A stretch of 64,000 nucleotides of DNA from Actimicrobium sp047621665 (GCA_047621665.1 JBLHMB010000014.1:3087-67086), one strand, 5' to 3'. Counted from the first letter of the stretch, positions 51,759 to 60,674 are shown. The notes: a model not told the origin generated them from the letters alone. A program made the numbers and translations.

Positions 51759-52940
51759 ATGCTTCCAGCCCGATCCAGCCCGATTAAAATCGGGCTTCTG
51801 TATTCCGATAGCGGCCTCACTGCGGCGGCAGAACGCAGCCAGCGCGACGCCACCGTGCTGGCTGTCAGGGAACTCAACGATGCCGGCGGCGTGCTGGGCC
51901 GGGAACTCGAACTGGTGTTGCGCGACCCTGGTGGCGTGCCCGGTCGCTATGCCGCAATGGCCGAAGAATTAATTGCCGAACAGGGGATACGACTGTTCAT
52001 GGGCTGCTACCTGTCGAACGCGCGCAAGGCGGTGGTGCCGGTGATGGAGCGACACAATGCGCTGCTGTTTTACGGCACGCCCTATGAAGGTTTCGAATAC
52101 AGCCGCAACGTGATCTACACGGGAGCAGCACCCAACCAGAACGCCTTGCCGATTGCCGAATACATGCTGTCGCATTTTGGCTCCCGGGTCGCGATGGTCG
52201 GCTCGGATTTTGTCTGCCCGCATGAATCCAACCGGGTCATGAATGACCTGATCAGCGAGCGCGGCGGACTCAAGGTGGCCGAGACGTATCTGCCGCTGTC
52301 GGCGACGGCTGGTAGCTATCTGGAAATCGCCCGTCGCATCAAGGCACAGGCGCCGGACTTCATTTTCTCCACCGTGGTCGGTGAAGGGATTGCTCTGTTC
52401 TACCGGGCCTTCGCCGCTGCGGGCTTCGATCCTTACGTGACACCGATTGCCAGTCACATGACCAGCGAGACGGAAGTCGCGCTGATGGGTGCCGATCTGG
52501 CCGAAGGTCACATCACTTGCGCCACGTATTTTCAGTCCGTCGAGACAATTGAAAACCGGCGCGCCGTACGCCGTTATCAGGACCTGTTCGGCACCGATGC
52601 GGTGACCAACATGTGCTGGGAGGCGGCGTATTTCCAGACCCATCTGCTGGCGTGCGCGATCACAAAAGCCGGCAGTGACGATCCGGATCGTTTACTTGAG
52701 GTGTTGCCGGGTATGGAGATTGCCGCACCACAGGGGATCGTGCGACTGGACGAAGTCAACCATCACGCCTACTTGCATCCGCGCATTGGCCGGGTCAATG
52801 TTCATGGTCAGTTCGATATCCTGGCCATGGCCCCGGCCCGGGTGAAGGCCGACCCTTACGTGGTGTCGCACGTCCCGCCACAGTGGGCTTCCGGTACGCC
52901 ACATTCCGATGCGATATTAATTTCTACCGGAGCGCACTAA
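51759..52940 (+). CDS. amiC: AmiC-like amide-sensing regulator
   Basis: This 393-residue periplasmic-binding-protein fold has no signal peptide, so it is cytoplasmic, like AmiC of Pseudomonas, which binds short amides and releases the antiterminator AmiR. Family segments are IKIGLLYSDSGLTAAAERSQ, NDAGGVLGREL and LLFYGTPYEGFEYSRNV. It is related to UrtA encoded across the gap (same fold, paralogous). The TAA stop overlaps the amiR ATG (TAATG), matching the coupled amiC-amiR organisation known elsewhere. Confidence 0.93.
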   Translation: MLPARSSPIKIGLLYSDSGLTAAAERSQRDATVLAVRELNDAGGVLGRELELVLRDPGGVPGRYAAMAEELIAEQGIRLFMGCYLSNARKAVVPVMERHNALLFYGTPYEGFEYSRNVIYTGAAPNQNALPIAEYMLSHFGSRVAMVGSDFVCPHESNRVMNDLISERGGLKVAETYLPLSATAGSYLEIARRIKAQAPDFIFSTVVGEGIALFYRAFAAAGFDPYVTPIASHMTSETEVALMGADLAEGHITCATYFQSVETIENRRAVRRYQDLFGTDAVTNMCWEAAYFQTHLLACAITKAGSDDPDRLLEVLPGMEIAAPQGIVRLDEVNHHAYLHPRIGRVNVHGQFDILAMAPARVKADPYVVSHVPPQWASGTPHSDAILISTGAH

Positions 52941-53539
52941 TGCCATCCACCCCGTCCCGTTCTCTACTCAAAGATTTACGCAAGCTCAAGGTCGCGATTA
53001 TTCATCCGCCCGATGCGGACGGCGATGAACTGGTCGCGCAACTGGCGCGGATCGGCTGCATGGTCGAGGTGTTCTGGCCGCAGGCGCAAGTGCTGCCACC
53101 TGAATGCGGCCTGGTCTTATTGGCGGTACGCCCGGAGACGCTGTCGATCACCTATTCATGGATAGGCACGACAGATGCACCGCCTATCATCCCGGTGATC
53201 ACCTTCGAAAATCCGGTAACGCTGGAGGCTGTGCTGCAACTCGGCGCGTTTGCCACCATCGCTTCGCCGGTGCGTGCCTTTGGCCTGCTCACGGCGATCG
53301 CAGTGACGCTTAGCCAAAGCCGGGCGATGCGGCTGCGCGAAAAATATATCGAACGTCTGGAGAAAAAATCAGCGGACCAGCGGGTGATCCACAAGGCCAT
53401 ATTGATACTGATGGAGACCCGCTCCGTCTCCGAAGAACAGGCTTATCAATTACTGAGATCGCAAGCAATGAGCCGGCGCGAGCACATCGAAGTGATTGCC
53501 GGTCAGATCCTCAGGGCACAGGCAGTTTTATCGTTCTGA
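52940..53539 (+). CDS. amiR: AmiR-like ANTAR-domain antiterminator
   Basis: This 199-residue protein has an N-terminal receiver-like domain without a clear phospho-acceptor cluster and a C-terminal coiled coil and ANTAR domain (about residues 130-199; RVIHKAILILMETRSVSEEQAY). ANTAR proteins bind paired hexaloop hairpins in leader RNA and stop terminators from forming. The start at 52940 overlaps the amiC stop. The expected target, a hexaloop hairpin with terminator, lies in the urtA leader about 1.6 kb away on the other strand. Confidence 0.93.
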   Translation: MPSTPSRSLLKDLRKLKVAIIHPPDADGDELVAQLARIGCMVEVFWPQAQVLPPECGLVLLAVRPETLSITYSWIGTTDAPPIIPVITFENPVTLEAVLQLGAFATIASPVRAFGLLTAIAVTLSQSRAMRLREKYIERLEKKSADQRVIHKAILILMETRSVSEEQAYQLLRSQAMSRREHIEVIAGQILRAQAVLSF

Positions 53540-53599
53540 ATCGTCACGGGCCGAACTGCCACGGATACTTCAGCCAATTGCTGTCACAGGCCAACATCA

Positions 53600-55105
53600 T
53601 CAGGGGACTCCATAACGGCTGGCGATATCCTGCGCCAGCGCGCGCATCGCCGGCGACACACCCGCATTGGCAAAGCTGCGCACGTCGCCGATCGTCCAGA
53701 TCAGACCATCGCGCTCAATGCCGATGGTTGCCATGCGCTTACCGGCAGGCGTCAGCACCGAGAACAGACGCCAGGTCCCGTCCAGACATTGCGCAAGGTA
53801 GCCATCCGCGCAATGGCGCATCGCCAGCGCCTCTTCATGTAATGCCCAGGCATTGGTAATGGGCCGCACGCACAATGCTCCATGAGTCATCGTCGACAGT
53901 GCGCTGGACCAGGTCACCGTCGTCAGGTTCGCCCGACCAGACATATCCGCCCGCCAGCAGCCGGCTGATAGTGCAAGGTAGTTCCAGCCACGCCGGATCT
54001 GGTTGGCATCCAGCGTTGGCTGCGCCGATTGCAGCCAGGTGACGACTCCGACGAGGTCTTCCAGAATGAACGCCTCGAGGGTGCCGGCCACATGCCGGCG
54101 CTGCGCTTCGTTGAGGATGGCACGCATGGTGCCCGGCTTGATCTGCGCAGTACGGAATGCGATGCATCCGTGCTGGTTCATGCCGGTATAGGCATCGTGC
54201 GCAAACAGACGCGTGAGTTCTGGCGGTACCGGCGTGCGGCACTCCAGCGCGGCAACCCAGCGTAACCAGTCGCCAAGTTCCCGCCAGCGCGTCGTGGTGC
54301 TGCCGTTCGGCCCGATGTAATCAATCAGATGCAGGAAGTGGCGATGATCGCAGCGCAGCAGATAACGCCATGCTGCCGGCTTCAAGCGGTGCTCTGTGAG
54401 CAATGTCGTGCGTAATGCAGCGACCACATCGCCGGGCGGTAGCGCGATCTGCAACTCGTCCATCAGGTTGTAGAGCCACAGCACCGTCGGGCATTCGCGC
54501 ATGATCTGCTCGTAGTGGTGACGCTGTGCCAGCGCCTTGTTATAACCGAGCTCCGTGATCACAAAGCGCATGAACCGGTGACGACCCGGACGCATCCAGC
54601 CCAGCAGCGTATCGTCCAGCGCGAGGCTGTCGCGCAACGCATGACGCAACCGGCGCCAATGGGTCGCCTGCGCGACGGTGCGCTGCAACTCCCGCAGCAC
54701 GACAGCACGATTTGAACGTTCGTGCAGGCATCCCGGCAGGGACGCCCACCACGGAGCAAGAAAATCCTCCAGCCAGGCACCGGCAAGACGGACTGGCAAG
54801 TCGATTCCGACGTTGGTGACCGGGTTGAAATTGATGCCATCGTCCATTAGTACGGCAACACGGATCGTGCCATCGTCGAGCGCGTCGTCATAGCGGATCG
54901 CGCCCATGAACGTGATGGCGCGTGCCTCGCCGGTCAGGGTCACGCGCACCGGATCGGCGAAGTGGGTCAGCAGACTGTTCCAGATACGGCCGATGCACTG
55001 CGCCATGGCTACAGCGTCGATGTCGTGCGGCAGATTGCGCATCAACCTGTCGATGGAAGGTGCGACCGGATCGGGCTTGAGGAAGGATTGCATGCCGGAT
55101 GTCAT
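53600..55105 (-). CDS. PcfJ-domain protein
   Basis: This 501-residue protein has a C-terminal PcfJ-like domain (about residues 410-495; EEALAMRHCADGYLAQCLDG then MATIGIERDGLIWTIGDVRS), with the conserved HC pair. The N-terminal 400 residues are alpha-helical and Arg/Leu-rich without another recognisable domain. PcfJ was named from a conjugative plasmid; the biochemical role is not known. The ATG overlaps the stop of the small upstream gene (ATGA), so the two work as a unit. Confidence 0.82.
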   Translation of the reverse strand: MTSGMQSFLKPDPVAPSIDRLMRNLPHDIDAVAMAQCIGRIWNSLLTHFADPVRVTLTGEARAITFMGAIRYDDALDDGTIRVAVLMDDGINFNPVTNVGIDLPVRLAGAWLEDFLAPWWASLPGCLHERSNRAVVLRELQRTVAQATHWRRLRHALRDSLALDDTLLGWMRPGRHRFMRFVITELGYNKALAQRHHYEQIMRECPTVLWLYNLMDELQIALPPGDVVAALRTTLLTEHRLKPAAWRYLLRCDHRHFLHLIDYIGPNGSTTTRWRELGDWLRWVAALECRTPVPPELTRLFAHDAYTGMNQHGCIAFRTAQIKPGTMRAILNEAQRRHVAGTLEAFILEDLVGVVTWLQSAQPTLDANQIRRGWNYLALSAGCWRADMSGRANLTTVTWSSALSTMTHGALCVRPITNAWALHEEALAMRHCADGYLAQCLDGTWRLFSVLTPAGKRMATIGIERDGLIWTIGDVRSFANAGVSPAMRALAQDIASRYGVP

Positions 55106-55350
55106 ACCGCATCCTGGCTATCGGAAATGACGCTGCCAGCCGTAGAGCCGGCAGGCGCGGCGGTCATGACTTCAAGCGCAGTCTCGTGCAGCCAGCCATG
55201 ATCAAAGCGCGTACTGAGCGCAGCGCACTGCCGGTGCCCGATGCCGGCAACATGAACCTCAACCCGGGCAGCTACTGCATGGTGATTCAGTGCGCAGCGT
55301 ACGGGTGGCGTGGCGTAAGCCAGTGACGGAAAGCGTGCGAGGACGTGCAT
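55102..55350 (-). CDS. Small protein coupled to the PcfJ-domain protein
   Basis: This 82-residue unrecognised protein (MHVLARFPSLAYATPPVRCA at the start) is rich in Ala and His. The ATG at 55350 has a strong AGGAG eight bases upstream, and the stop overlaps the PcfJ gene start, which together make it credible. It may play the part that PcfK plays next to PcfJ in other plasmids; no sequence similarity is claimed. Confidence 0.65.
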   Translation of the reverse strand: MHVLARFPSLAYATPPVRCALNHHAVAARVEVHVAGIGHRQCAALSTRFDHGWLHETALEVMTAAPAGSTAGSVISDSQDAV

Positions 55351-55388
55351 GGTGATACTCCTGTTTAGCGGATTTGCCAGGCTGGCGG

Positions 55389-55419
55389 GGACCGCAATTC
55401 GGGTAACTCTCCCCGGTCC
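55389..55419 (-). other. Hairpin in the leader of the PcfJ unit
   Basis: GGACCG (55389-55394) pairs with CGGTCC (55414-55419) around a 19-base loop. It sits about 40 bases upstream of the small gene. It may be part of a structured leader together with the terminator-like stem at 55527-55561. Confidence 0.4.
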
Positions 55420-55526
55420 GTTTCGCTCGCGCGTGGAGGACCTGACCATGATGGAGTGTGATACCGCGCAAGCTCGCAGCATGCGCTTGCTGCATCATCC
55501 ATGGTGCTGCACTGGCAGCAGACAAC

Positions 55527-55561
55527 AAAAAACCCGTTTAGCGATGACAGCTGGAACGGGT
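55527..55561 (-). terminator. Minus-strand intrinsic terminator upstream of the PcfJ unit
   Basis: On the minus strand ACCCGTT (55555-55561) pairs with AACGGGT (55532-55538), followed by a run of five or six T. It lies 180 bases upstream of the small gene, so it either ends transcription arriving from the outer membrane protein gene or attenuates the PcfJ transcript. Confidence 0.6.
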
Positions 55562-55732
55562 CTGATGGAGGCCGCTTTAGCTGAATTTGTAATGCGCCCG
55601 CAAGTTGAAACTTAAATCGGCGCCAGTGGCAGGACAATACGCTGATCCGGCAGAAGAGTCAAAAATTCAACTTACATTTTTGCCGGATGCGATCGCGTGG
55701 TTCATCGACGAAATCCTGCTGGCTATCGCGCG

Positions 55733-55837
55733 AAAACTTATGCCCATAAACTGTGAACAACATTGTGCATAACCCTGCTGAACACTTCCGCAGGCCAGTT
55801 CGGACAAGGGATCGCAGCACTGCCTTTTATTTAAGCA
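55733..55837 (+). repeat. Dispersed repeat copy B with a DnaA-box-like sequence
   Basis: This second copy of the element at 21867-21972 keeps AAAACTTATGCCC, TGTGAACAAC, TTGTGCATAACCCTG and the end CACTGCCTT..TTTAAGCA. About 120 bases later, GTGAACATTGCACCAGC (from 55960) recalls the start of the parB-like gene but stops after eight codons. Copy B therefore looks like a decayed duplicate of the parB-like locus (inference). The rest of 55562-56141 holds no credible gene. Confidence 0.55.
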
Positions 55838-56141
55838 ACGTCCGTTATGGCTGCCGTCTCGTCATCGATCGCCGCAATCTTACGGATACTGGCAAGCAGA
55901 CTGGAACGTTGTTCCGGTTCGCGCTGCGCATCGACGAATCAACGCAGGGATCAATCATCGTGAACATTGCACCAGCAAATTAACTGACCACGTTCAGGTT
56001 TGCGCGGTCGGCTTTATACCGTTGGTTCCGGACGAATTGGAATGGATTCAGCGGTGCCACTTTGTATGACCGGCTACAAGGCAAACCCATCTCATCGGTC
56101 AGCCATTTGCCTCGCACGACACAAGAAACCCACCCGCGCAA

Positions 56142-56906
56142 TTAAAATCGCCGCCCCAACGAAATACGATTTTGGGAAACCGCTGAAAAATTAGCATGCT
56201 GATCCCGTGCACCACGCACAAAATAATCGCCAAAATCGTAGGTCACGGTCAATGCATACCCTTGCACGTTGTCGCCATTTCCGGTCCTGCCATGTTTGTA
56301 GGACGCGTCCGCTGTCCAGCGTTCTGCATCGTTCGGTTTATACCTGGCGACGGCATGGGTGACGTGCTGTTTGGTATCGAGTCGATCATCCCAGATATGA
56401 AATAGCGAGAGCTCCGTTTTTGGCATGGCGCGCGATCCGATGCCTAACGTGATGGCATCATTCGGATCAAAATTCAGATTGAAATAGTCTTTCAAGTTGG
56501 TCCGGCCGAATCCGGCAATGACAAAATTGCTGTTACCGATTTCGGTCGTAACCGAGCCACCCAAAAATCCGCCCGAGGCAAGCTGTGCAGAAAATACCGG
56601 ACGTACTAATCCAAAGTCAGGCCGGTACTCGTAACCGGTCCTGCTTTGCTGTAGGTTTTCCTTGTCGCGATAAGCGCCCACCCAGGCGGTATGTTCGCCC
56701 AGCACAGCGCGCAGATTCAGATCGAAGGCATCATTGTTATCTGACGAAAAATAATACGATGGCGTGAGTTTGAAGCTGATGCGATGACTATCGTGACCCT
56801 CGACCAGCGCCGTGCCGGAACTCATCTCTTGCGCAGTTGAATACGCCGACGCGGTGGCAATCACCAGCACCAGCGAGCCTGTTTCAATCCATTTTTGCAT
56901 GAGCAT
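56142..56906 (-). CDS. Putative outer membrane beta-barrel protein
   Basis: About 254 residues: a signal peptide (LVLVIATASAYSTAQ) followed by alternating polar/aromatic strands such as RISFKLTPSYYFSSDNN and GYALTVTYDFGDYFVRG. The last residue is Phe (SLGRRF), the usual signal for BAM insertion. The specific family was not recognised. The ATG at 56906 starts the signal peptide. A longer frame from 56954 overlaps the DUF1345 stop (ATGA) and remains possible. It appears co-transcribed with the DUF1345 gene. Confidence 0.7.
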   Translation of the reverse strand: MLMQKWIETGSLVLVIATASAYSTAQEMSSGTALVEGHDSHRISFKLTPSYYFSSDNNDAFDLNLRAVLGEHTAWVGAYRDKENLQQSRTGYEYRPDFGLVRPVFSAQLASGGFLGGSVTTEIGNSNFVIAGFGRTNLKDYFNLNFDPNDAITLGIGSRAMPKTELSLFHIWDDRLDTKQHVTHAVARYKPNDAERWTADASYKHGRTGNGDNVQGYALTVTYDFGDYFVRGARDQHANFSAVSQNRISLGRRF

Positions 56907-56950
56907 GTGATTTTTTTCTTTATCAAGGAAACGCTTGGCCAGCGTGTTGA

Positions 56951-57622
56951 TCACAACAGGCTAGCGCCGATATTAATTAATAACGCCAACACCACCGTAT
57001 TAAACAGGTAGGCCAGAATGCAGTGCACTGTGCCGATTCGACGCATCGATTTGGAGGTGAACGAGACATCGGCGGTTTGGCCGGAAGTGCCGATGACGGC
57101 AGCGAAATAAAAGAAGTCCCAATAATCCGGTTGTTCCTCTTCCGGAAACTGCAAACCACACGGTTCATTCCGATGGCGCGCAGCATAATAATCGTGCGCG
57201 TAATGCAGCGCAAATATCACCTGGATGAACGCCCACGACGACAATACCGTCATGCCGGCGAGCGCAATGTGCGCACTCTTGATGAATCCATGCATGTCCT
57301 TGACCACCGTCAGTTCCAGCGCAATGGCCACCAGACTGGCCACGCTCGTGACGACCACCAAAAACAGCAATACACGCTGGCCGTCATCCTGCAACAAGGC
57401 ACGACGATACATCGTCCGTTGCGACGATCGCGTCATCATTACGCCAGCCAGGATGACGTACAAGCACGTTCCGGTATTCCACGTGATCAACAATCGCGTC
57501 ACGAGATGCGCCGCAACCGACACGGGCAAGACGGCCCCTACGATCAGCGCGATGATGGCCGCAATAAAGATGCGTGGACGAGCCCGGATCTGGCGCGCAA
57601 CAGAATTGCGGTACAACGACAT
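56951..57622 (-). CDS. DUF1345 membrane protein
   Basis: This 223-residue membrane protein has about five hydrophobic segments and the DUF1345 sequence signature EEEQPDYWDFFYFAAVIGTSGQTADVSF. The function is unknown; distant similarity to potassium-channel-like pore regions has been suggested for the family's TSGQTADV segment, but that is uncertain. It is the upstream partner of the beta-barrel gene. Confidence 0.87.
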   Translation of the reverse strand: MSLYRNSVARQIRARPRIFIAAIIALIVGAVLPVSVAAHLVTRLLITWNTGTCLYVILAGVMMTRSSQRTMYRRALLQDDGQRVLLFLVVVTSVASLVAIALELTVVKDMHGFIKSAHIALAGMTVLSSWAFIQVIFALHYAHDYYAARHRNEPCGLQFPEEEQPDYWDFFYFAAVIGTSGQTADVSFTSKSMRRIGTVHCILAYLFNTVVLALLINIGASLL

Positions 57623-57860
57623 GGTGACTCCCGGTGAGGGTGGCTTGAGAAACTGGCCCTCATCATACCGGCGTCTATTGTTTCAGCCTATCGGCGATAC
57701 TCCTCGCCGCACTGAAGAACGGTGCCTCTTTTTGCCATCCAGTAAACGGCGTTTCGATGACTCTGTTTGTGGCGTTTTTCGGTATTATCTGCGGGGCAAA
57801 ATAATGCGTAGCCAGGCGTTGCCGGGCTCCACAGGGAGGGGCATAAAGTGGACCGTATCA
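57623..57860. other. Intergenic region without recognised gene
   Basis: About 240 bases between DUF1345 and an IS3 remnant. The DUF1345 promoter is expected here. The last part (GGGCATAAAGTGGACC near 57840-57855) may be an insertion sequence end, since IS3 fragments begin right after it. Confidence 0.4.
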
Positions 57861-57983
57861 ATTTTCTGCAATTGGCAGGGCATGATTGCTGTCGGTGGTG
57901 TGGATGAACTTGTGCTGCCAGACCGGCTTGTGGCGCGCCCGGCGCATCAGGCTACGCACCTTGTAGCGGCCAATGTCGATGGG
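57861..57983 (-). pseudogene. IS3-family transposase remnant (OrfB N-terminal piece)
   Basis: The minus-strand translation gives GRYKVRSLMRRARHKP and KFIHTTDSNHALPIAEN, the start-proximal part of IS3 OrfB. It is cut on both sides. It abuts, base to base, a plus-strand fragment from the C-terminus of a similar transposase, which points to an inversion or nested insertion followed by deletion. Confidence 0.7.
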
Positions 57984-58100
57984 CTGAGACTTAAAACTTG
58001 GCGTGCTGCCAAAGATGAGACTATTGCCTGGTTGCTTTGGTATCACCGGACCCGGTTGCATTCGACGCTGGTCCCTATCAGCCCGGTGCATGTCGAGTAA
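57984..58100 (+). pseudogene. IS3-family transposase remnant (OrfB C-terminal piece)
   Basis: The last 38 codons before the stop at 58098-58100 read AKDETIAWLLWYHRTRLHST followed by LVPISPVHVE, the hallmark C-terminus of IS3 OrfB. The frame upstream of 57984 is unrelated. It faces the opposite way from the fragment at 57861-57983. Confidence 0.75.
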
Positions 58101-58166
58101 AACTGGCCTGCCAAGCCCCGACGGGTGGCACCCTCGTGTGACGCGATAGACTAATTTTTAACCACC

Positions 58167-58355
58167 ATGCCCAAATCTGTTCGATCCCGTATCAAAGCTT
58201 GCGAAACCTGCAAAGCCGTCAGTTCAACGCTTTACCGGGTGGTGCAAGACGACACCGCTGCCTGGACCCTGATTTGCCAGGCATGCCGGACCCAAGTGGA
58301 GCGACACCCCAGTTACCGCTATGGCGGCACATGGAAGGCCAACAAGCGGCACTGA
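58167..58355 (+). CDS. Small zinc-ribbon protein
   Basis: 62 residues with two Cys pairs (CETC at about residues 12-15 and CQAC at 37-40) and a basic C-terminus, suggesting a zinc ribbon that binds nucleic acid. It lies 199 bases before the preferred helicase start, on the same strand and inside the same IS-flanked block. Family not recognised. Confidence 0.6.
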   Translation: MPKSVRSRIKACETCKAVSSTLYRVVQDDTAAWTLICQACRTQVERHPSYRYGGTWKANKRH

Positions 58356-58415
58356 TCGCTACCCCACGTCAGAGCAAGCCACGACATCTCCCTGATTGAT
58401 GACGCTTCAGCTGCT

Positions 58416-58428
58416 TGAGTTAAACTCA
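58416..58428. promoter_or_regulatory. 13-bp palindrome upstream of the helicase gene
   Basis: TGAGTTAAACTCA is a perfect palindrome around a central base. It lies about 125 bases before the preferred GTG start of the helicase gene, in sequence that reads poorly as protein, so it may be an operator. Confidence 0.35.
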
Positions 58429-58554
58429 GGCCTAGTATCAAAACCGAGAGCGGTTGAGTCCCCGCTCATTGCCTTTGTCCTTTCCCTCTTTCCTTTGGCT
58501 GACCAAGACCCCACCCCCTCCGCCCCCCGCGCTGTTCAACAGGAGTTACGCCAT

Positions 58555-60477
58555 GTGCGTGCACTCATGCAACTTGAACAAAAGGAAGATCAAGCGCAGT
58601 TCAAACTCAACAATGCCAGTGCGACCATCAAGGAACGCCGTCGGCGTGGCTTGACCTGGTACCCCGTCACCATCACCCGGGAAGACATCGGTTTTGGTGG
58701 CAAAGTGGTCCTGGAGCTAGAGCGCCCGGCGCATCGGCAAGACCTGCACTTGTTTCAGGTAGGCAAAAATGCTTCGTTGTTCAGTGAAGCGCCAGGCAAC
58801 TCAGGGCCTGACCGACCAGTACTGAGCGGCGTCGTGACTAGCGTGCGGCGCAACAAGCTGCTGCTGGCCACCACCAAAGAAGCGCTGCCCGACTGGGTAG
58901 TGGACGGCAGTACACTGGGCATTGACCTCACCTTTGACGAGGTCAGCTACCGCGAGATGAACCAGGCCCTGAGCGCGGTCATGCTTGCACACGGCAACCG
59001 CTTGGCCGAACTGCGCGACGTGCTGCTGGGTGCCAGGCCGGCCAGCTTTCGCGAGCACAAAGCCGACGACCTTTTTTACCCCGGTACGCTCAATGACTCG
59101 CAGCTGGCGGCTGTGCGCCATGTGGTTTCGGCCCAGGACGTGGCCATCATCCATGGCCCGCCCGGCACGGGAAAAACCACCACGCTGGTGCAAGCCATTC
59201 TGGAAACCATCCGGCGCGAGCGGCGCGTGCTGGTGAGCGCCTCCTCCAACACGGCCGTGGACCTGCTGACCGAAAAGTTGGCCGAGCGCGGTGTCAACGT
59301 GATCCGCTTGGGCAACCCCAGTCGCGTGTCGGACTTGCTGCACCAGCACACCCTCGATGCCGGTGTGATGGCCCACGCCAGCTACAGCAAGATGCATGCG
59401 ATGCGCCAAACCGCTGAGCAGCACCGCCAGACTGCCAGCGAACATGTACGCCACTTTAGTTTCGAGGAGCGTCAGCATCGCCAATGGCTGAGGGAAGAAG
59501 CGCGGACGCTGCGCCAGGCCGCCGACGATTTGGAGCGTTTCATCACCGAGGACGTGCTCGAATCGGTGCAAGTGATCACCTGCACGCTGGTCGGTGCCAG
59601 CAACCGCCACATCCGCCACCTGATCTTTGAAACCGTCTTCATCGACGAAGCTGCTCAGGCTTTGGAACCGGGTTGCTGGATTCCGATTGCCAAGGGCCAG
59701 CGCATTGTTTTGGCGGGCGATCACCACCAGCTACCGCCCACCGTGAAAAGCGAAAAAGCCGCCCGCGAAGGCTTGCGCGAAACCCTGTTTGAAAAGTGCA
59801 TCCAGCGACAGCCGCAGACGGCCCGCATGCTCACCGTGCAATACCGCATGCACGAGCACATCATGGGCTTCAGCTCGGAGAAGTTCTACGGTAGCCAACT
59901 GGTGCCGCACCCTAGCGTGCGCCATGCAGGCTTAGCGGCTTACGACCCGCGTTTTGCACCCGACCTGCCTATGGAATTCATCGACACGGCCGGTTGTGGC
60001 TTTCTGGAGGCCGCTATTCACGAAAGCCGTTCAACGGCCAATCCCAAAGAAGCCCACTTGCTGCTGCAGCGCCTTGCGCAACTGCTTGGACCCTACGACG
60101 CAACTGACTCCCAACAGGCTCCGCTCACCATCGGCGTGATTGCACCGTACCGCGCCCAAATCAACTACTTGAAGGACGCTATCGAAGACAGCGCCGCGCT
60201 CAATGATTTGCTGCTGCAACGCAGGCTCAGCGTGGGCACCGTCGATTCGTTTCAGGGCCAGGAGCGCGACATCATTGCCATTTCATTGACACGCAGCAAC
60301 ACTCAGGGCGAGATCGGCTTCCTCTCAGACATCCGCCGCATGAACGTGGGCATGACCCGCGCACGGCGCAAGCTGTTACTGGTCGGCGACTCTTCCACGC
60401 TCTGTTGCCATCCGTTTTTTGTGGACTTGTTGGCCTATGTCAAGCGCATGGGAGGCTATTCCAAAATCGCAGGATAA
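58555..60477 (+). CDS. UPF1/IGHMBP2-like superfamily 1 helicase
   Basis: About 640 residues from GTG 58555 (AGGAG nine bases upstream). The frame extends to 58396, but the extra 53 residues look non-coding. Helicase motifs are intact: Walker A GPPGTGKTTT, motif Ia SSNTAVDLL, Walker B FIDEAAQALEP, LAGDHHQLPPT, VQYRMHEHI, and motifs V/VI VDSFQGQERDIIAISLTRS and GMTRARRKLLLVG. Bacterial members unwind DNA or RNA 5' to 3'; function here is unknown. It is flanked on both sides by IS3 fragments, suggesting acquisition as a block. Confidence 0.88.
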   Translation: MRALMQLEQKEDQAQFKLNNASATIKERRRRGLTWYPVTITREDIGFGGKVVLELERPAHRQDLHLFQVGKNASLFSEAPGNSGPDRPVLSGVVTSVRRNKLLLATTKEALPDWVVDGSTLGIDLTFDEVSYREMNQALSAVMLAHGNRLAELRDVLLGARPASFREHKADDLFYPGTLNDSQLAAVRHVVSAQDVAIIHGPPGTGKTTTLVQAILETIRRERRVLVSASSNTAVDLLTEKLAERGVNVIRLGNPSRVSDLLHQHTLDAGVMAHASYSKMHAMRQTAEQHRQTASEHVRHFSFEERQHRQWLREEARTLRQAADDLERFITEDVLESVQVITCTLVGASNRHIRHLIFETVFIDEAAQALEPGCWIPIAKGQRIVLAGDHHQLPPTVKSEKAAREGLRETLFEKCIQRQPQTARMLTVQYRMHEHIMGFSSEKFYGSQLVPHPSVRHAGLAAYDPRFAPDLPMEFIDTAGCGFLEAAIHESRSTANPKEAHLLLQRLAQLLGPYDATDSQQAPLTIGVIAPYRAQINYLKDAIEDSAALNDLLLQRRLSVGTVDSFQGQERDIIAISLTRSNTQGEIGFLSDIRRMNVGMTRARRKLLLVGDSSTLCCHPFFVDLLAYVKRMGGYSKIAG

Positions 60478-60500
60478 GGTGGTGTTGCCGATTGTTGCAG

Positions 60501-60668
60501 TCAAGTAAATTCAGACACAGCGATAAGTTTTTTTACTGCCATTTTCCGCTCAAAGGCGGAGGGCGACAGGTTGTCCGATACGGAATGCAATCTGACGCAG
60601 TCGTAGAAACCGAGGATGTAGTCGGTGACGTCATTTTTTACTTCCGTCTGATTGGCATAAGTGCGTTG
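60501..60668 (-). pseudogene. IS3-family OrfB C-terminal remnant
   Basis: The minus strand reads YANQTEVKNDVTDYILGFYD followed by CVRLHSVSDNLSPSAFERKM and a stop (60501-60503). This is the C-terminus of an IS3 OrfB. It follows the orfA remnant directly, so most of orfB has been deleted. Confidence 0.75.
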
Positions 60669-60674
60669 CCAGAA

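Noticed and set aside
55349..55615. Plus-strand frame of 88 codons upstream of the PcfJ unit
   Set aside because: It overlaps the leader hairpin and terminator of the minus-strand unit, and the product has no recognisable features.
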